From positions 1-46,049 of the forward strand of contig NW_019174104.1 of assembly GCF_001642475.1 (NCBI RefSeq): DNA of 46,049 bases, read 5' to 3'. The position numbers and the translations under genes were made by a program. Origin of the DNA: Fonsecaea monophora. Its lineage: Eukaryota > Ascomycota > Eurotiomycetes > Chaetothyriales > Herpotrichiellaceae. Every line of letters begins with the position of its first letter. Within the stretch, counting starts at the first letter, position 1. The notes below the pieces were generated by a model. That model was not told the DNA's origin and made no database searches. It saw only the letters and a program-made list of their open reading frames with translations. Positions 19,888-30,232 of this stretch are shown piece after piece.

Positions 19888-21489
19888 TTATGCCTTGACG
19901 ACGACTCTCAACCCGGTCTTGTACAACCTCGACAGCCATACCAACACTGTGCCACCCATGATCATGGCTCCCGCGTACACCTTGGCGGCATCGTACGACC
20001 CACCGTGCATCTCAATGATGGCACCCATGACGGGCGGTCCAACGAGCGACGAACACGCCATGGTCAAGAACATGACGCCCATTCTCCCGCCAAACCGGCG
20101 CAGGTCTTCCGTCATGCTGGCCACCACGGCCGGAGGCGTGGCGATGACGGCGCCGGAGAAGAACCCGTACAGAACGGTGATGGCGAGGAGGCCGCCGAGT
20201 GTGCGGCATGGGATCCAGACGAAGACGAGCAGGGCGGTCACGAAGAGCGAGGGGCCCTGGATGTTCAACGGCCCCGTGTAATCGGCGATGAAGCACGGGA
20301 TCAGACGACCCAGGATGCTCGCCGCGTTCAGCACCGGCAGCAAGTACTCGAGTGGGAATCCTCCGCCCGAGGAGTGGCGGTCCAGCCCGATCGACTCGGC
20401 CCAGGCTTCGACGTAGTTGTAGAAGCCGAAAAACCCAAAGTACGTGACGAACTGGCCGGCGGTCCAGAGAGCGAACTCGCGCTGTTCCCTCAAAGCTTGA
20501 TACTCGATGAATCGCGCCCCCTTTGCCGGTCGGGGTGGCAACCGCTGCCGTATCAACAGGTTGCTCACCAGCAGGGTGACCAGCGACATGAGGGCGAGAA
20601 TGCGCACCGCCCACCCAAACCCCACGGACGAAATACTGTGCCGCAGTCCAATGGGGATGACGATGCCGCCCAAGGACGCACCAGAGCTCACGATCCCAAC
20701 AGCCAGTCCTCTGCGTTTGTGGAACCAGGTACTCGGCAATGCCACGCTCGGGACCAACAGCATCCCCATGCCCAAGCCGACACAGACGCCCTGCGCCAGC
20801 ACCGCCTGGTAGTACTCCTTGACCAAGCTGGTCATCAGGGTCCCGAAGACGACGAGAAACGTGCCCAGGCCGAGCATCTGGCGAAAGTACCCGGCGTCAA
20901 AGTACTTGCCCCCGAGCGCACCACCCACCAACAAGAGGGTATTCTGGATGGAGCCGATCCAGGCGATGGCCGAGGCGTTCTTGGACGCACTTTGCAGAGG
21001 ATAGTTGCCGCTGTGGGCTATCTGGGTGGTATAGTACGTCTGGAAGGAGCCGTACGAGACCACCAGGCCCCAACTGTTGAACATGAGGAAGTGTCCGGCG
21101 ATGACTTGCAGCCATGGTTGGAGGCCGACGTCTGGAGGTGGTATTGGAACAACATCAATGTCGACGTGATCCGGTCCTTGCCCTTGTCCTTGTGGAGTGT
21201 GAATTGGTACCTTGGTCGTTGCAGGGTCTGTGCCAGCTTCTCCCTGTACTGAAATATGCTTTTCGTCAAGCTGGTTGGTGCATGCAGCCTTGGGAGACGG
21301 GACCTCCGGAATGGTGGCTTTGTCTTCGCGTTGGATCTCGATAGGGACCGGTACTAAATTGCTGGTAAGTAAGCATATTCAACCACCATGGCTCGAGCCA
21401 AGAAGAAAAGACGACATACACCCGTGCGAGCTCTGCTCATTCTGCTCCTCAGGCCAATCCCGACTCCCGATATGGACAAGAGTCGTCAT
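19888..21489 (-). CDS. MFS transporter, monocarboxylate-porter type
   Basis: Proton-coupled or facilitated carrier of the MFS monocarboxylate transporter group, plasma membrane expected. Two exons: 21489-21422 (MTTLVHIGSRDWPEEQNEQ) and 21361-19888, in phase, 513 residues. A hydrophilic N-terminus of about 95 residues is followed by GHFLMFNSWGLVVSYGSFQ, the fungal MCT-family first transmembrane segment. About twelve hydrophobic segments follow, including GLGMGMLLVPSVAL, the RRGLAVGIVSSGASLGGIV loop after TM4 and the SILGRLIPCFIADY segment of the second half. Position next to the acyl-CoA ligase suggests carriage of a carboxylate substrate or product. I found no clear ATTR-type cluster motif within the first few hundred bases upstream, so its control may differ from that of its neighbours. 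Confidence 0.93.
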
Positions 21490-23549
21490 GATCTTTGACC
21501 TATCAGTCCCTGGCCCAACACCAATGTTATTTCCTTTCCAGTCGACGATGAAGGATGTTCCATGGACTCGTTGGACGGAGTATATACCTCCACAATTCTG
21601 CGGAAGAATCAAGACAAGTCAATGGGCGTCCCCAACGAATGTGAAAGAGATTGTTCCGACCACCGAGTCTCAGTCTTCCTCTCTAGATATCAGAGGTATA
21701 GATTTGTACGTTGCCGCGCATGAGTGGTATAACCTGTCCCTCTATGCCCATGGGTGACATATGATATGTGATATGCCACAATATATCCATCATCCATGAT
21801 CCAACATGAGGCAGGAAATGCTTGGTGATCTGCCCACATACCGCACGCCGACATCCGTCCGTCCCATGCCATGACATACCGTCACACCAGGCACTTTACT
21901 TGGTACCTAGGCACTAAGGAGGCAGGTAGCTGAGTCCTACTCGTACTACTCAGGTAACTATCCCTCCAAGCTTGATACCTGGACAGAAGCCAGAGGTCAG
22001 AATCATCATGCCCCCCGACCCCGACAGCCGTAGCGTAGGGAGCCAAAAACCCAAAATTGAGATCCGGTGGCATTAGTCGGTGTTTGCTCATCAGATTTCA
22101 CACGAAGGGCGTGTTTTTAGCCCCGTTTGTTGTTGGATCAGAACCCACATCTACCACATCTCCTATACGTGATCTCCAACTTCTCCATCTTTCGGCAGTC
22201 CCGGTAGTCGGGAGTGTGGACAATGGTCACGCGTTCTGATCGACCCCTAGAGAGGGGCCGAGGGAAGCTCGTATGCGGAGAAAACACGGGCGACAAACAT
22301 AGGCACAGGACAGAAGGACAGGAGGACGTCGGAATGGCAAAGGAGGTTCCGTTCTTCCTTTTGTGGCTATCGTATGTGACCAATGTTGGTACGTACGGTC
22401 CTCTGTGCCGTGCCTACTACCTATTTCGGCTATTATACCTACTCTTTTGGGACCGTGCCAGGTGGTACTCGGTATAGAAACATGTTCGGTAGAGGCCCAC
22501 GGGAAACGCGCCCTGCGAGGTACAAGATAGTCAATACCCATGACGATTGTAAGGTGACAAGTACGCAAGGGTGAGTAAACATTCAAAGTCTCATGGGAAC
22601 AAAAAATATACAACCATATCGAGGTTGAAAATCATTATCAATCATCAGCCAAACCAGGTGACGAGTTACATCATGGTCGATCTCTCCAATGGGAATTTCT
22701 TGATAGAGCATGGGGCACTCACAACAGGTCTAAATGATGTGGACTGTATGTTATGTATACCTACTTCGTAGAATTCCTGACAAGGCTGGGGGTTCGTTGG
22801 AGTGCAAAAAGAGATTTCTTCAAGGCCATAGCATCTACTCCTCGACCTCTAGTACCTCGTACATGCTCATCTCTGGATTGATCTATTGGAACAACATTTT
22901 CAGGCGCTGCTCTATCATGCTCTATTTTCTGACCAAAGGTCAGACATCCCTCCCTGGCTGATCTGGCCGGGCCAGTCCACTCATATCAATACACGTGTCC
23001 ACAATGCGCAAATAATTACAATGGGTGTTATACCGTCTATGTAGGTTATTCTCATATACGTTCGTCCCATCGTCGAATCCTCCCCATTAACATTATCCTG
23101 GAGATGTCGATAGGTGTTGGGATTCGTAGGAAGGCGCTCGAAAGCCATTTCCCTGAGAAACAAGTGTCCGGCACCTCATTCTTGCTCGTTAAAATCAGGG
23201 CGGAACTCCATATTTTTGGTTGACCTGTTGGCATACCCATGCCCCATGTCTGCCTATCCTGATGTCGAACCGTTTCGAGCCGAGCCGAATATTCATGTCC
23301 TCTTCCCAATTGAACTCCTCCTTGAAGCCTCCAGTATACCCACCCTCCACCACCATCTCTCATTGACGAGACGGCGTGTCACATGTCTGCTTCATAAGTC
23401 CATCGAATGTGACCAATTGGCCTAAATGTGGCGCTTCCTTTCGAGAGCACCACGGAGCACCGGAAAGGAGTGCCACGGTGGTCCGCATTCCCTGGTGGCA
23501 TGTGTTGCCCCGCTCTGTGTTTCCAGTCATGTAGAATTCTTCAACGGAT
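21490..23549. other. Intergenic, likely cluster right border
   Basis: About 2.06 kb between the MFS gene and the histidine kinase. Short open frames only, none recognisable. A GGTACCTAG motif is at 21902-21910. The gene content changes from metabolic to general cellular functions across this gap. Confidence 0.6.
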
Positions 23550-26500
23550 CTAACTTGCCTCACCAGCTCGCTGAAACTTGGTGAGGACATCCTTCATCTT
23601 AGGCACCAGCTCCGGCAGTCGAAACGGCTTGCTAACGACATCATCGATTCCGCTCTGCAGTGTCATCTCGATCTGTTCAGCTCGCGCATTTGCCGTTACT
23701 GCTATAACAGGGACGTGTGCAACCAACTCCCCAGTATCTTGCATGTCTCGGAGTTTTCGTGCGCACGTCTGCCCATCCATGATAGGCATTTCCAAGTCCA
23801 TGAGAACCACATCAATCTTCACCCCGTCCGTTACATGGTCACGGTAAAACCTGGACTTGCGGATCTGATCGATAGCTTCGCCGCCGTGATTGGCCACGTA
23901 GACGACACACCCGATTTTGCGGAGCTGTGCTGCAAGTACCTTTTGGTTGATCAAATTGTCTTCGACGATAAGCACGTGAACAGGGCCACTTTGTGTGGTC
24001 AGGTTGGTGGAGTCCGTCCTTAGAGAAGCAGGCGACTTCGAAGGACCAGTTGAGGCACCTGGCGTCGATTGGAGCATTTGCATGGTCAAGCCGCTCAGCG
24101 GCGTGGTTCTGGAGCCCTTCCTGCTATGTGGTGCCGACGTGCTGGGGTTGTCGTCCAAAAGACTGACATCGCCATTGGTGCGGCGAGCTTTGATGTAGAA
24201 CGCAAATATACTGCCGTTGCCACTCTCAGAGGCTACGCCGATTTCACCTCCCTGGAGTTCGACCAATTCCCTTGAGATGAAAAGGCCCAGGCCGGAGCCA
24301 CCATACGTAACATGTGTGCGAGGACTAGCTTGGGAGAACCGCTGGAAGAGTTGCTTCTTCTCGAGTTCATCTAGTCCACGTCCGGTATCTTGCACTGCAA
24401 AGTGCAAATACACCGGCTCACCCAAGCCCCATTCTGCTGCCGCAGTGACATCTTTGTCTTTATGTGTCCGAGAAGGGATATAAGTGAGCCTCCATTTGTC
24501 TTCTTGAGACGGCTTTTCCCCTGAAGCCGCGATGTGCATTCGAATAACGCGATTCTCCTGCGTAGCCGTGAACTTGACCGCGTTGGTCATCAGGTTGATC
24601 AAAACTTGGGATAGGCGATGCGGATCTATCCGCACCCACTCGATCTGGTGAGTAGTAAAAGACATGTCGATGATCAAGTCCAACCGAATGTCCGCTGTCT
24701 TCAGCTCCGCATCGAACATTTTTAGCACCTTGTGCACCACAGCGAGGGGTCGTGTATCGACCGGAGTTACCGCCATCATAGCCGAGTCTAGCTTCGACAG
24801 GGTCAAGACGTCGTCGACAATCCTTTTCTGATGCTGAGCACACAGCGTTATCGTTTGAGCAGAGTCAATGGTGAGGTCGAGAATTTCCTGCTGAGCCTGT
24901 GTCAACCCGTTTGCATCCCGCATCTCGCTAAGGGAGCCAGTAATGGAATCGGCACATTGGAGAATGGCAGATAATGGATTGCGCATCTCGTGAGAGGTGG
25001 TATCAATATACCGCTCTTGCTTCCGCTTCAGTTCCACTGCTTCCTCCATCCTACGGGTTTGCAGGCTTTCAGCGAACTTCTGGGCACTGATATCAGTCAT
25101 TGATCCAAAAATCTGCCGGATCCGACCGTCATCATCTCGCTCAGGTGAAACACTGGTAAGGACCCAGGTTTGCCCCTGGTTTCCGAGCTTATCACTCCAA
25201 GGGGTCTTGAAGCGGAATTCCAGGGATATAGCACATCTCTTCTCCAACATAGTGTTCCACAACTCTCGAACTTTCGCCTGATCTTCATCCAGAATATATT
25301 CAATCCACTCATTGTCAACTGGCACATCTCGAGGATATGAAGAGATATTATACCATGCGTCATTAGCGAAGTTGATCTTACCGTCCAAGTTGCCGATGAA
25401 GATACCGACGGGAGCAAGCTCTGCCATCCTCGTGAACTTGTTTTCGGCTTCGGCGGCCTGTTGAGTTCTAGCCAAAAGTTGATTATTCAGCTCGATGCGG
25501 TCTTGCGCGGCAAGCTGAGCTGCTTGTTCACCTTTCCTAATTTCATCCTCAAACAGGACCACTGATGCGATGGACGTGGCAAGCTGACGGCCCAGCAGCT
25601 GAACAAACAAATCGTAGTCTTCGTCGTACGGCCTTCTTGGATTCGTAGCCATCACCAGAAACCCCAAAGTTGATTCTCCGGTGGTGGGATGGATCGGTGA
25701 GATGACCACAATTTTCGAAGGATCGCCAAACCCTCGCCATTCAATATTTTCCAGAAGAGCCGGATCAAGGCTACCGTCATCGACCCTTAGCACAATCGGC
25801 CTATCGGTCGTAAGGGCCTGTCTGAAGGAAGCGGCAAACCCCTTGGTGCCCGTCTTCATTTCAATGACGGCAGGCGCCGCTTGGTGGCCAGGAGGAATGC
25901 CCAAACTGCCTTCCAGATAGCATACCTTGGTCAAGGCGGCACCACTGGAGCCTGAAGAAGCAACATCGCTCTCCGCCAAGTCCTCGTTCAGAGAGTAGAC
26001 CAAAACCATGGGGGCGTCGTATTCGTTATATTCCAGGCCTTGCAGCAGCAGACCCCAGAATTGGGAAACTTGTCGAGCCGCAGCTGTCCGCTCGCCAATC
26101 TCGCGTAGTGTCAGCATGCGCCTCTCTGCAATTTTGCGGCGCGTCTTCTCAAATGCTGGGTTGTACAGCCCAATTACCCCACCGTCGGCGCCGATAAGAG
26201 GAATGATGGACCACGAGAAGTAGGTCTCTTCCAGGAAGCCGTTGCGCATGATGAAGAGGCAGTCATCGTCTTTCATTGTCGCTTGAGCGTTTTTGAAGGC
26301 GTTATCAAAGACATCCTCCAATGCGTCCCAGATCTCAGACCAAGCATCACGATAGCGTGCGCCCATTAACGCCGGATGCTTCTGGCCTGCCAGAAGTACA
26401 TATGCCTCGTTATATATGGCTATGTGATCTGGTCCCCAGTACATGGCCGATGGGTGTGGACTGGCCATGATCAAGTTACACATCCCCCGGAGTTCGACAG

Positions 26501-27806
26501 ACCAGTTCTGGATAGGGCCCAGACTAGTGGCTGCCCAGTCAATTCCCCTCGCGAATTGTATGTGCATGGGGAGAGACGGTGTCACGGGCAAGCGTGTCCA
26601 ATCAAAATAGCCTTTTTGGGTGGTGGTGACCAAATCGTTGTCTAGATTGATAAGAGGGCTGCTGGAAAATACTCTCTGGTCACGGCCTTCCGGCGCAGAT
26701 CCAGATACAACCTCCGAGTTTGCCAGATCTCCATTTGGTATGGGTGATGGATGGTCGAAATCATTCTGGGAGGCATCCGTCACGGCCTCCGTTACCGGGC
26801 GGCTGAGTGTGCGTGGCACCTCGCTGCTGGTGCGTGGGGGAATGTCGAAATATCCTTGCGTCGCTGCATCAGCACGAGCGCCTCCGCTGGAGGACGTAGA
26901 TACGGAACCAAGTCCATGATATTGTTGCATACCGGGCCGACCACCGCCATCAGCCATCAAAGGAGGCGAAGAGGGATGCTGGCGACCACGAATAACCTTC
27001 AGTTTCTTTCTTAACAGGGAACCTTGCCATACCCATCCAGTAAAAGGAAATGTGAGGACGATGTTAGGTTCTGTTGGAGAACTCAGTGCCCAGGCCTTGA
27101 AATCTGAAAACGGAGTTTCCACATCGAGCAACAGAGTAGGATCCTCAGACCGGCCTTGGACATGTTCAAAGAGTGTGGTGCGGTTCTTCAGCGCTGTATT
27201 TGCAAAGACCAAATTGAGACCAGGAGTGTTGAGATTGACATTATCAGTGATGTCAACTATAAATGTTGGTCGCTCGTCTAATTGCAGATATTCAATGAGA
27301 GGGATAGAATGTAACAATTGCGCCTCGTCCGATCTCCCTGTGTTTGAAATCGCACTGCGCCCAGGTCGACTTCTGGCACTGCCGACCTCGGGGGAGAGGC
27401 TCACTGATATTGTACTTGCACCCGGCCCTCTCGACGATGCTGGCATTCTAGGAGAAGGCTTATCTTTTCCTTGGCTGACGGCCGTCGCGGCGGCCATCAG
27501 AAGCGAGATGTTTTCTGCTGGAGAGGGCTGCATGTCTCGACGAGTAGGGTTGGTGTCTTCCTCCTCCTCCTGCCTTCCCCTTCGACTGCGCCCCTCGTCG
27601 CTCAAGTGACCATGTTTCGAGGGCGCTGACGCATGGGAGGGGGATCGCTTCGCGTACTTGAGTACCGGTTGATCAGAAGAAGTGGACCGAATCGCTGAAT
27701 GGTGAGAACGTTTCAACGATGATGAACTGAGGTTTTCGCCGGCGGTGAGGGGGTCGCAGGTAGGGGGACATGGTGGAATGTCGTGGGTATTCGGTGAGTA
27801 GTTCAT
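23550..27806 (-). CDS. Hybrid histidine kinase (PAS, HisKA, HATPase, receiver)
   Basis: Two-component hybrid sensor kinase, 1418 residues in a single exon from the ATG at 27806. Order: disordered Ser/Pro/Arg-rich N-terminus (about 1-170), PAS-like segments, a PAS/GAF-like region near GIDWAATSLGPIQNW, a coiled stretch, a PAS domain (LAPVGIFIGNLDGKINFAND), HisKA with the H-box SHEMRNPLSAI (His near residue 939), N-box NLMTNAVKF, G-boxes DTGRGLDE and GGSGLGLFISREL, and a C-terminal receiver with VLIVEDN and acceptor Asp in VVLMDLEMPIMDG (near residue 1337), Lys in VVSKPF. It should autophosphorylate on His and relay to its receiver, then to an HPt protein. The frame is open 48 codons further upstream but lacks an ATG, so an upstream exon is possible. 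Which signal it senses is unknown. Confidence 0.95.
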   Translation of the reverse strand: MNYSPNTHDIPPCPPTCDPLTAGENLSSSSLKRSHHSAIRSTSSDQPVLKYAKRSPSHASAPSKHGHLSDEGRSRRGRQEEEEDTNPTRRDMQPSPAENISLLMAAATAVSQGKDKPSPRMPASSRGPGASTISVSLSPEVGSARSRPGRSAISNTGRSDEAQLLHSIPLIEYLQLDERPTFIVDITDNVNLNTPGLNLVFANTALKNRTTLFEHVQGRSEDPTLLLDVETPFSDFKAWALSSPTEPNIVLTFPFTGWVWQGSLLRKKLKVIRGRQHPSSPPLMADGGGRPGMQQYHGLGSVSTSSSGGARADAATQGYFDIPPRTSSEVPRTLSRPVTEAVTDASQNDFDHPSPIPNGDLANSEVVSGSAPEGRDQRVFSSSPLINLDNDLVTTTQKGYFDWTRLPVTPSLPMHIQFARGIDWAATSLGPIQNWSVELRGMCNLIMASPHPSAMYWGPDHIAIYNEAYVLLAGQKHPALMGARYRDAWSEIWDALEDVFDNAFKNAQATMKDDDCLFIMRNGFLEETYFSWSIIPLIGADGGVIGLYNPAFEKTRRKIAERRMLTLREIGERTAAARQVSQFWGLLLQGLEYNEYDAPMVLVYSLNEDLAESDVASSGSSGAALTKVCYLEGSLGIPPGHQAAPAVIEMKTGTKGFAASFRQALTTDRPIVLRVDDGSLDPALLENIEWRGFGDPSKIVVISPIHPTTGESTLGFLVMATNPRRPYDEDYDLFVQLLGRQLATSIASVVLFEDEIRKGEQAAQLAAQDRIELNNQLLARTQQAAEAENKFTRMAELAPVGIFIGNLDGKINFANDAWYNISSYPRDVPVDNEWIEYILDEDQAKVRELWNTMLEKRCAISLEFRFKTPWSDKLGNQGQTWVLTSVSPERDDDGRIRQIFGSMTDISAQKFAESLQTRRMEEAVELKRKQERYIDTTSHEMRNPLSAILQCADSITGSLSEMRDANGLTQAQQEILDLTIDSAQTITLCAQHQKRIVDDVLTLSKLDSAMMAVTPVDTRPLAVVHKVLKMFDAELKTADIRLDLIIDMSFTTHQIEWVRIDPHRLSQVLINLMTNAVKFTATQENRVIRMHIAASGEKPSQEDKWRLTYIPSRTHKDKDVTAAAEWGLGEPVYLHFAVQDTGRGLDELEKKQLFQRFSQASPRTHVTYGGSGLGLFISRELVELQGGEIGVASESGNGSIFAFYIKARRTNGDVSLLDDNPSTSAPHSRKGSRTTPLSGLTMQMLQSTPGASTGPSKSPASLRTDSTNLTTQSGPVHVLIVEDNLINQKVLAAQLRKIGCVVYVANHGGEAIDQIRKSRFYRDHVTDGVKIDVVLMDLEMPIMDGQTCARKLRDMQDTGELVAHVPVIAVTANARAEQIEMTLQSGIDDVVSKPFRLPELVPKMKDVLTKFQRAGEAS

Positions 27807-29411
27807 TCGGAACGCGCATTCTCGGTCCAATCGTGGATTCCAAGTAGAGGTGTGACCGGGTGGGGAGGAGAGCGAGCGAGAGACTGAGCCAAGGGAGGAC
27901 TCGTAGGTCGAGAAATGGGATTTAGGGCAAGCAGGGGATTGAAGTGACACAGAAATCTTTCTTTAACCAGTCCGCTTGCATGCTGTCCAGGGTCCAATGG
28001 GTGTAAGGAGGTTGAAACTAAACGTAAGGTTTGAGCGAGAGAGCACGCAGCAGGTCTGGCGACGTGGAACGGAGGTGGTGGTGATCTGATTGTCACTGAG
28101 AACGTCGAGGGTTTGGCTGGGGTGGGAGGCTAGTTCGATAGCACAATTTGGTGGTACTTGTAAGCATGTAGGAGAGGATCCGGGGAAATGACCCGAGTGC
28201 CGTCCGGTACCTAGGAAGCCAGGTAGCTTTCAGGGATCGTCTTCATCTAGCATGAGAATCTAGATGAATTGGTCGCAATAACGATGGTGGACCGGGAAGG
28301 CCGCAGGTGTGACAGACGGTCTGAATGTGCTGGTGATAGCGACAAACGTTAAAGAAGGGGTTTGCCAATTAGGTTGAACGGGCCGGAAACAGAATTGCGA
28401 TGCAGAGTCAACCATTCTCTTAGGCTTGAATACATGGAAGATGAAAATGAGAGACTTGAACTTGGTATTGCTATGACCATGCTTGTGAAATTGTGCATTT
28501 TCGTGCCCGGTACTTTGTAAACCATCACAATAGCGCAGCTGCGCAGTCTGGCCAGGTCGATGGCTGCGCCCAAGCACAACGTCACGATCAGTCCACCTCT
28601 CAACCCTTCCCCTTGGTATTCTTCACCACTTTCTGGTTCGATTGGTGATGGCATTCTTACACTTTCCCATCATGCATGTAACCCCCCCCTGAGATGGCAT
28701 GCCAATCTGGACCTTTACTGACATCGACACCTAACCAAAGTATGTATATGGAGATGCACCCGCTTCCACGCCCTAGCTTTGCTTACAGCACCATTCCCTC
28801 CAGTTTCCTTTCCCGCGGTCCCCACGTACGCGTCACGCGTGGGCGTTACATGATCCAGTTCGCCTTGAATGCTTGATCAAGGCAGGAAAAGGACTGGAGC
28901 CAACTAGGATGAGCGAGGAGATCGAGCCGGGACAGATCATCTTGTTTCTTGCAGTCGTTGAGCTTGCTTGATGAGTTTGATCTAGGGTTTGGGATGACGA
29001 ACAGAGCCCACAACAAGACCGGCTAGCCAGGGCGCCTTACGAAACTCGTAGGTATTGTTGCGAGAGGATCTTCTTCGGGTTGTACTGAAGAGGGCTCCCC
29101 GTAGTCATCGCTGGGGGCCTGCTTGGAATTTAGCACGAGCATATGCATATGTTAACAAATTCCCAGCCATGTGAAAGAAAATGCGATGCATGTCAAGCAC
29201 TTCAAAAAGAAGGCCAGTTCGGTAGGGCTGACGAGAAATCGGTGCTGCAAATCACTAACGCGGCTGTATAATATCAATAGGTACTAGGCATCTGTGGACC
29301 TTTGTTCTATCCAGGCTGCCAGTGGGCGCCAGGCACCCTCCAACACCGCTGATGTGAACACTGAACACTGCTTCTACACTTCTGGTGATAGCACTCCGAA
29401 ATACCATTATG
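27807..29411. other. Intergenic between divergent kinase and exchanger genes
   Basis: Contains the kinase upstream region, with short minus-strand upstream ATGs (for example at 27819), and a GGTACCTAGG motif at 28206-28215. No gene recognised. Confidence 0.55.
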
Positions 29412-30232
29412 ACCACGTTGGAGCGAATCGTTGGGGGAGGTCCGTGCACGTTCGGTGTCAGACGGTGTTTGGCGCCAAGCTTTCTAGCCTGGTGATATCT
29501 CTCCAGAAGCGGATTAGCGGCCGCATTTTAAGATAATCCGATCCGGCTCGCCGGCTCCCACGCCGCCAGGCTGCGATCATTCACACTCACAATCATCATT
29601 GTACAACCAATCCAATAAACCACGAAACGCCCCTGTATCAGACAATCAAGCAAACGGTATACCGCTGCCCAAGGTCTTACCTCAAGAAAGTACCTGCAAG
29701 ACTCATTTTACAATCTTCCTCCACAACCACCCAACCCCGCACCTCTTATCGCTTCAAAAATCCAAGAACTTGGCATACCTCATCCACGAGTTGAACACGC
29801 ATTGCGATATCTCCATTCCTGCAGCGCGAACATCCCGCAGCGAACGACGAAGCAAGGAAAAGGTGGGTGCGAGCACTGAAGCAGTAAATCGACCAACCGA
29901 AAGCCGAGGAGCCGACCCCGCCAGTTACACAGCCACTCCCCTTACCGTGTCTTAACTGGGTTTGCCTCCTAGGGCACTTTACTTGCCTCCTCCGCCGAGA
30001 ACCAGGCCCCGTCACCACCTGGCCACTACTCATCCACGACATTCCTCCCACGCTTATCCCCCCCAACTATCCACGCCCGCTTACTGCTGCCTTTTAGGCT
30101 CAGGTTGTCCTCCCCGCCTCCCTGCGGCTTTCCCTCTCATACCTTCCAACATCCATCCCCCTTTCGGTCTGCTTTGACAGCAAGTCTGTTACACTTCGTT
30201 CACTATTTCTTTCCACGCCCACTCATACGCCG
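29412..30232 (+). promoter_or_regulatory. ATG-free leader of the Ca2+/H+ exchanger
   Basis: I read all 821 bases between the ATG at 29409 and the start codon at 30233 and found no ATG in any frame on the plus strand. The last 500 bases are rich in C and T. This is what a long scanned 5' UTR would look like, although the transcription start is not known and part of this may be promoter. Confidence 0.6.

Noticed and set aside
19870..21252. 460-codon open frame antisense to the MFS transporter
   Set aside because: Shadow of the transporter; rich in Gly/His/Arg/Asp as expected from reversed membrane-protein codons.
29599..29955. 118-codon plus-strand frame in the exchanger leader
   Set aside because: Begins with TTG and contains no ATG; probably untranslated leader.
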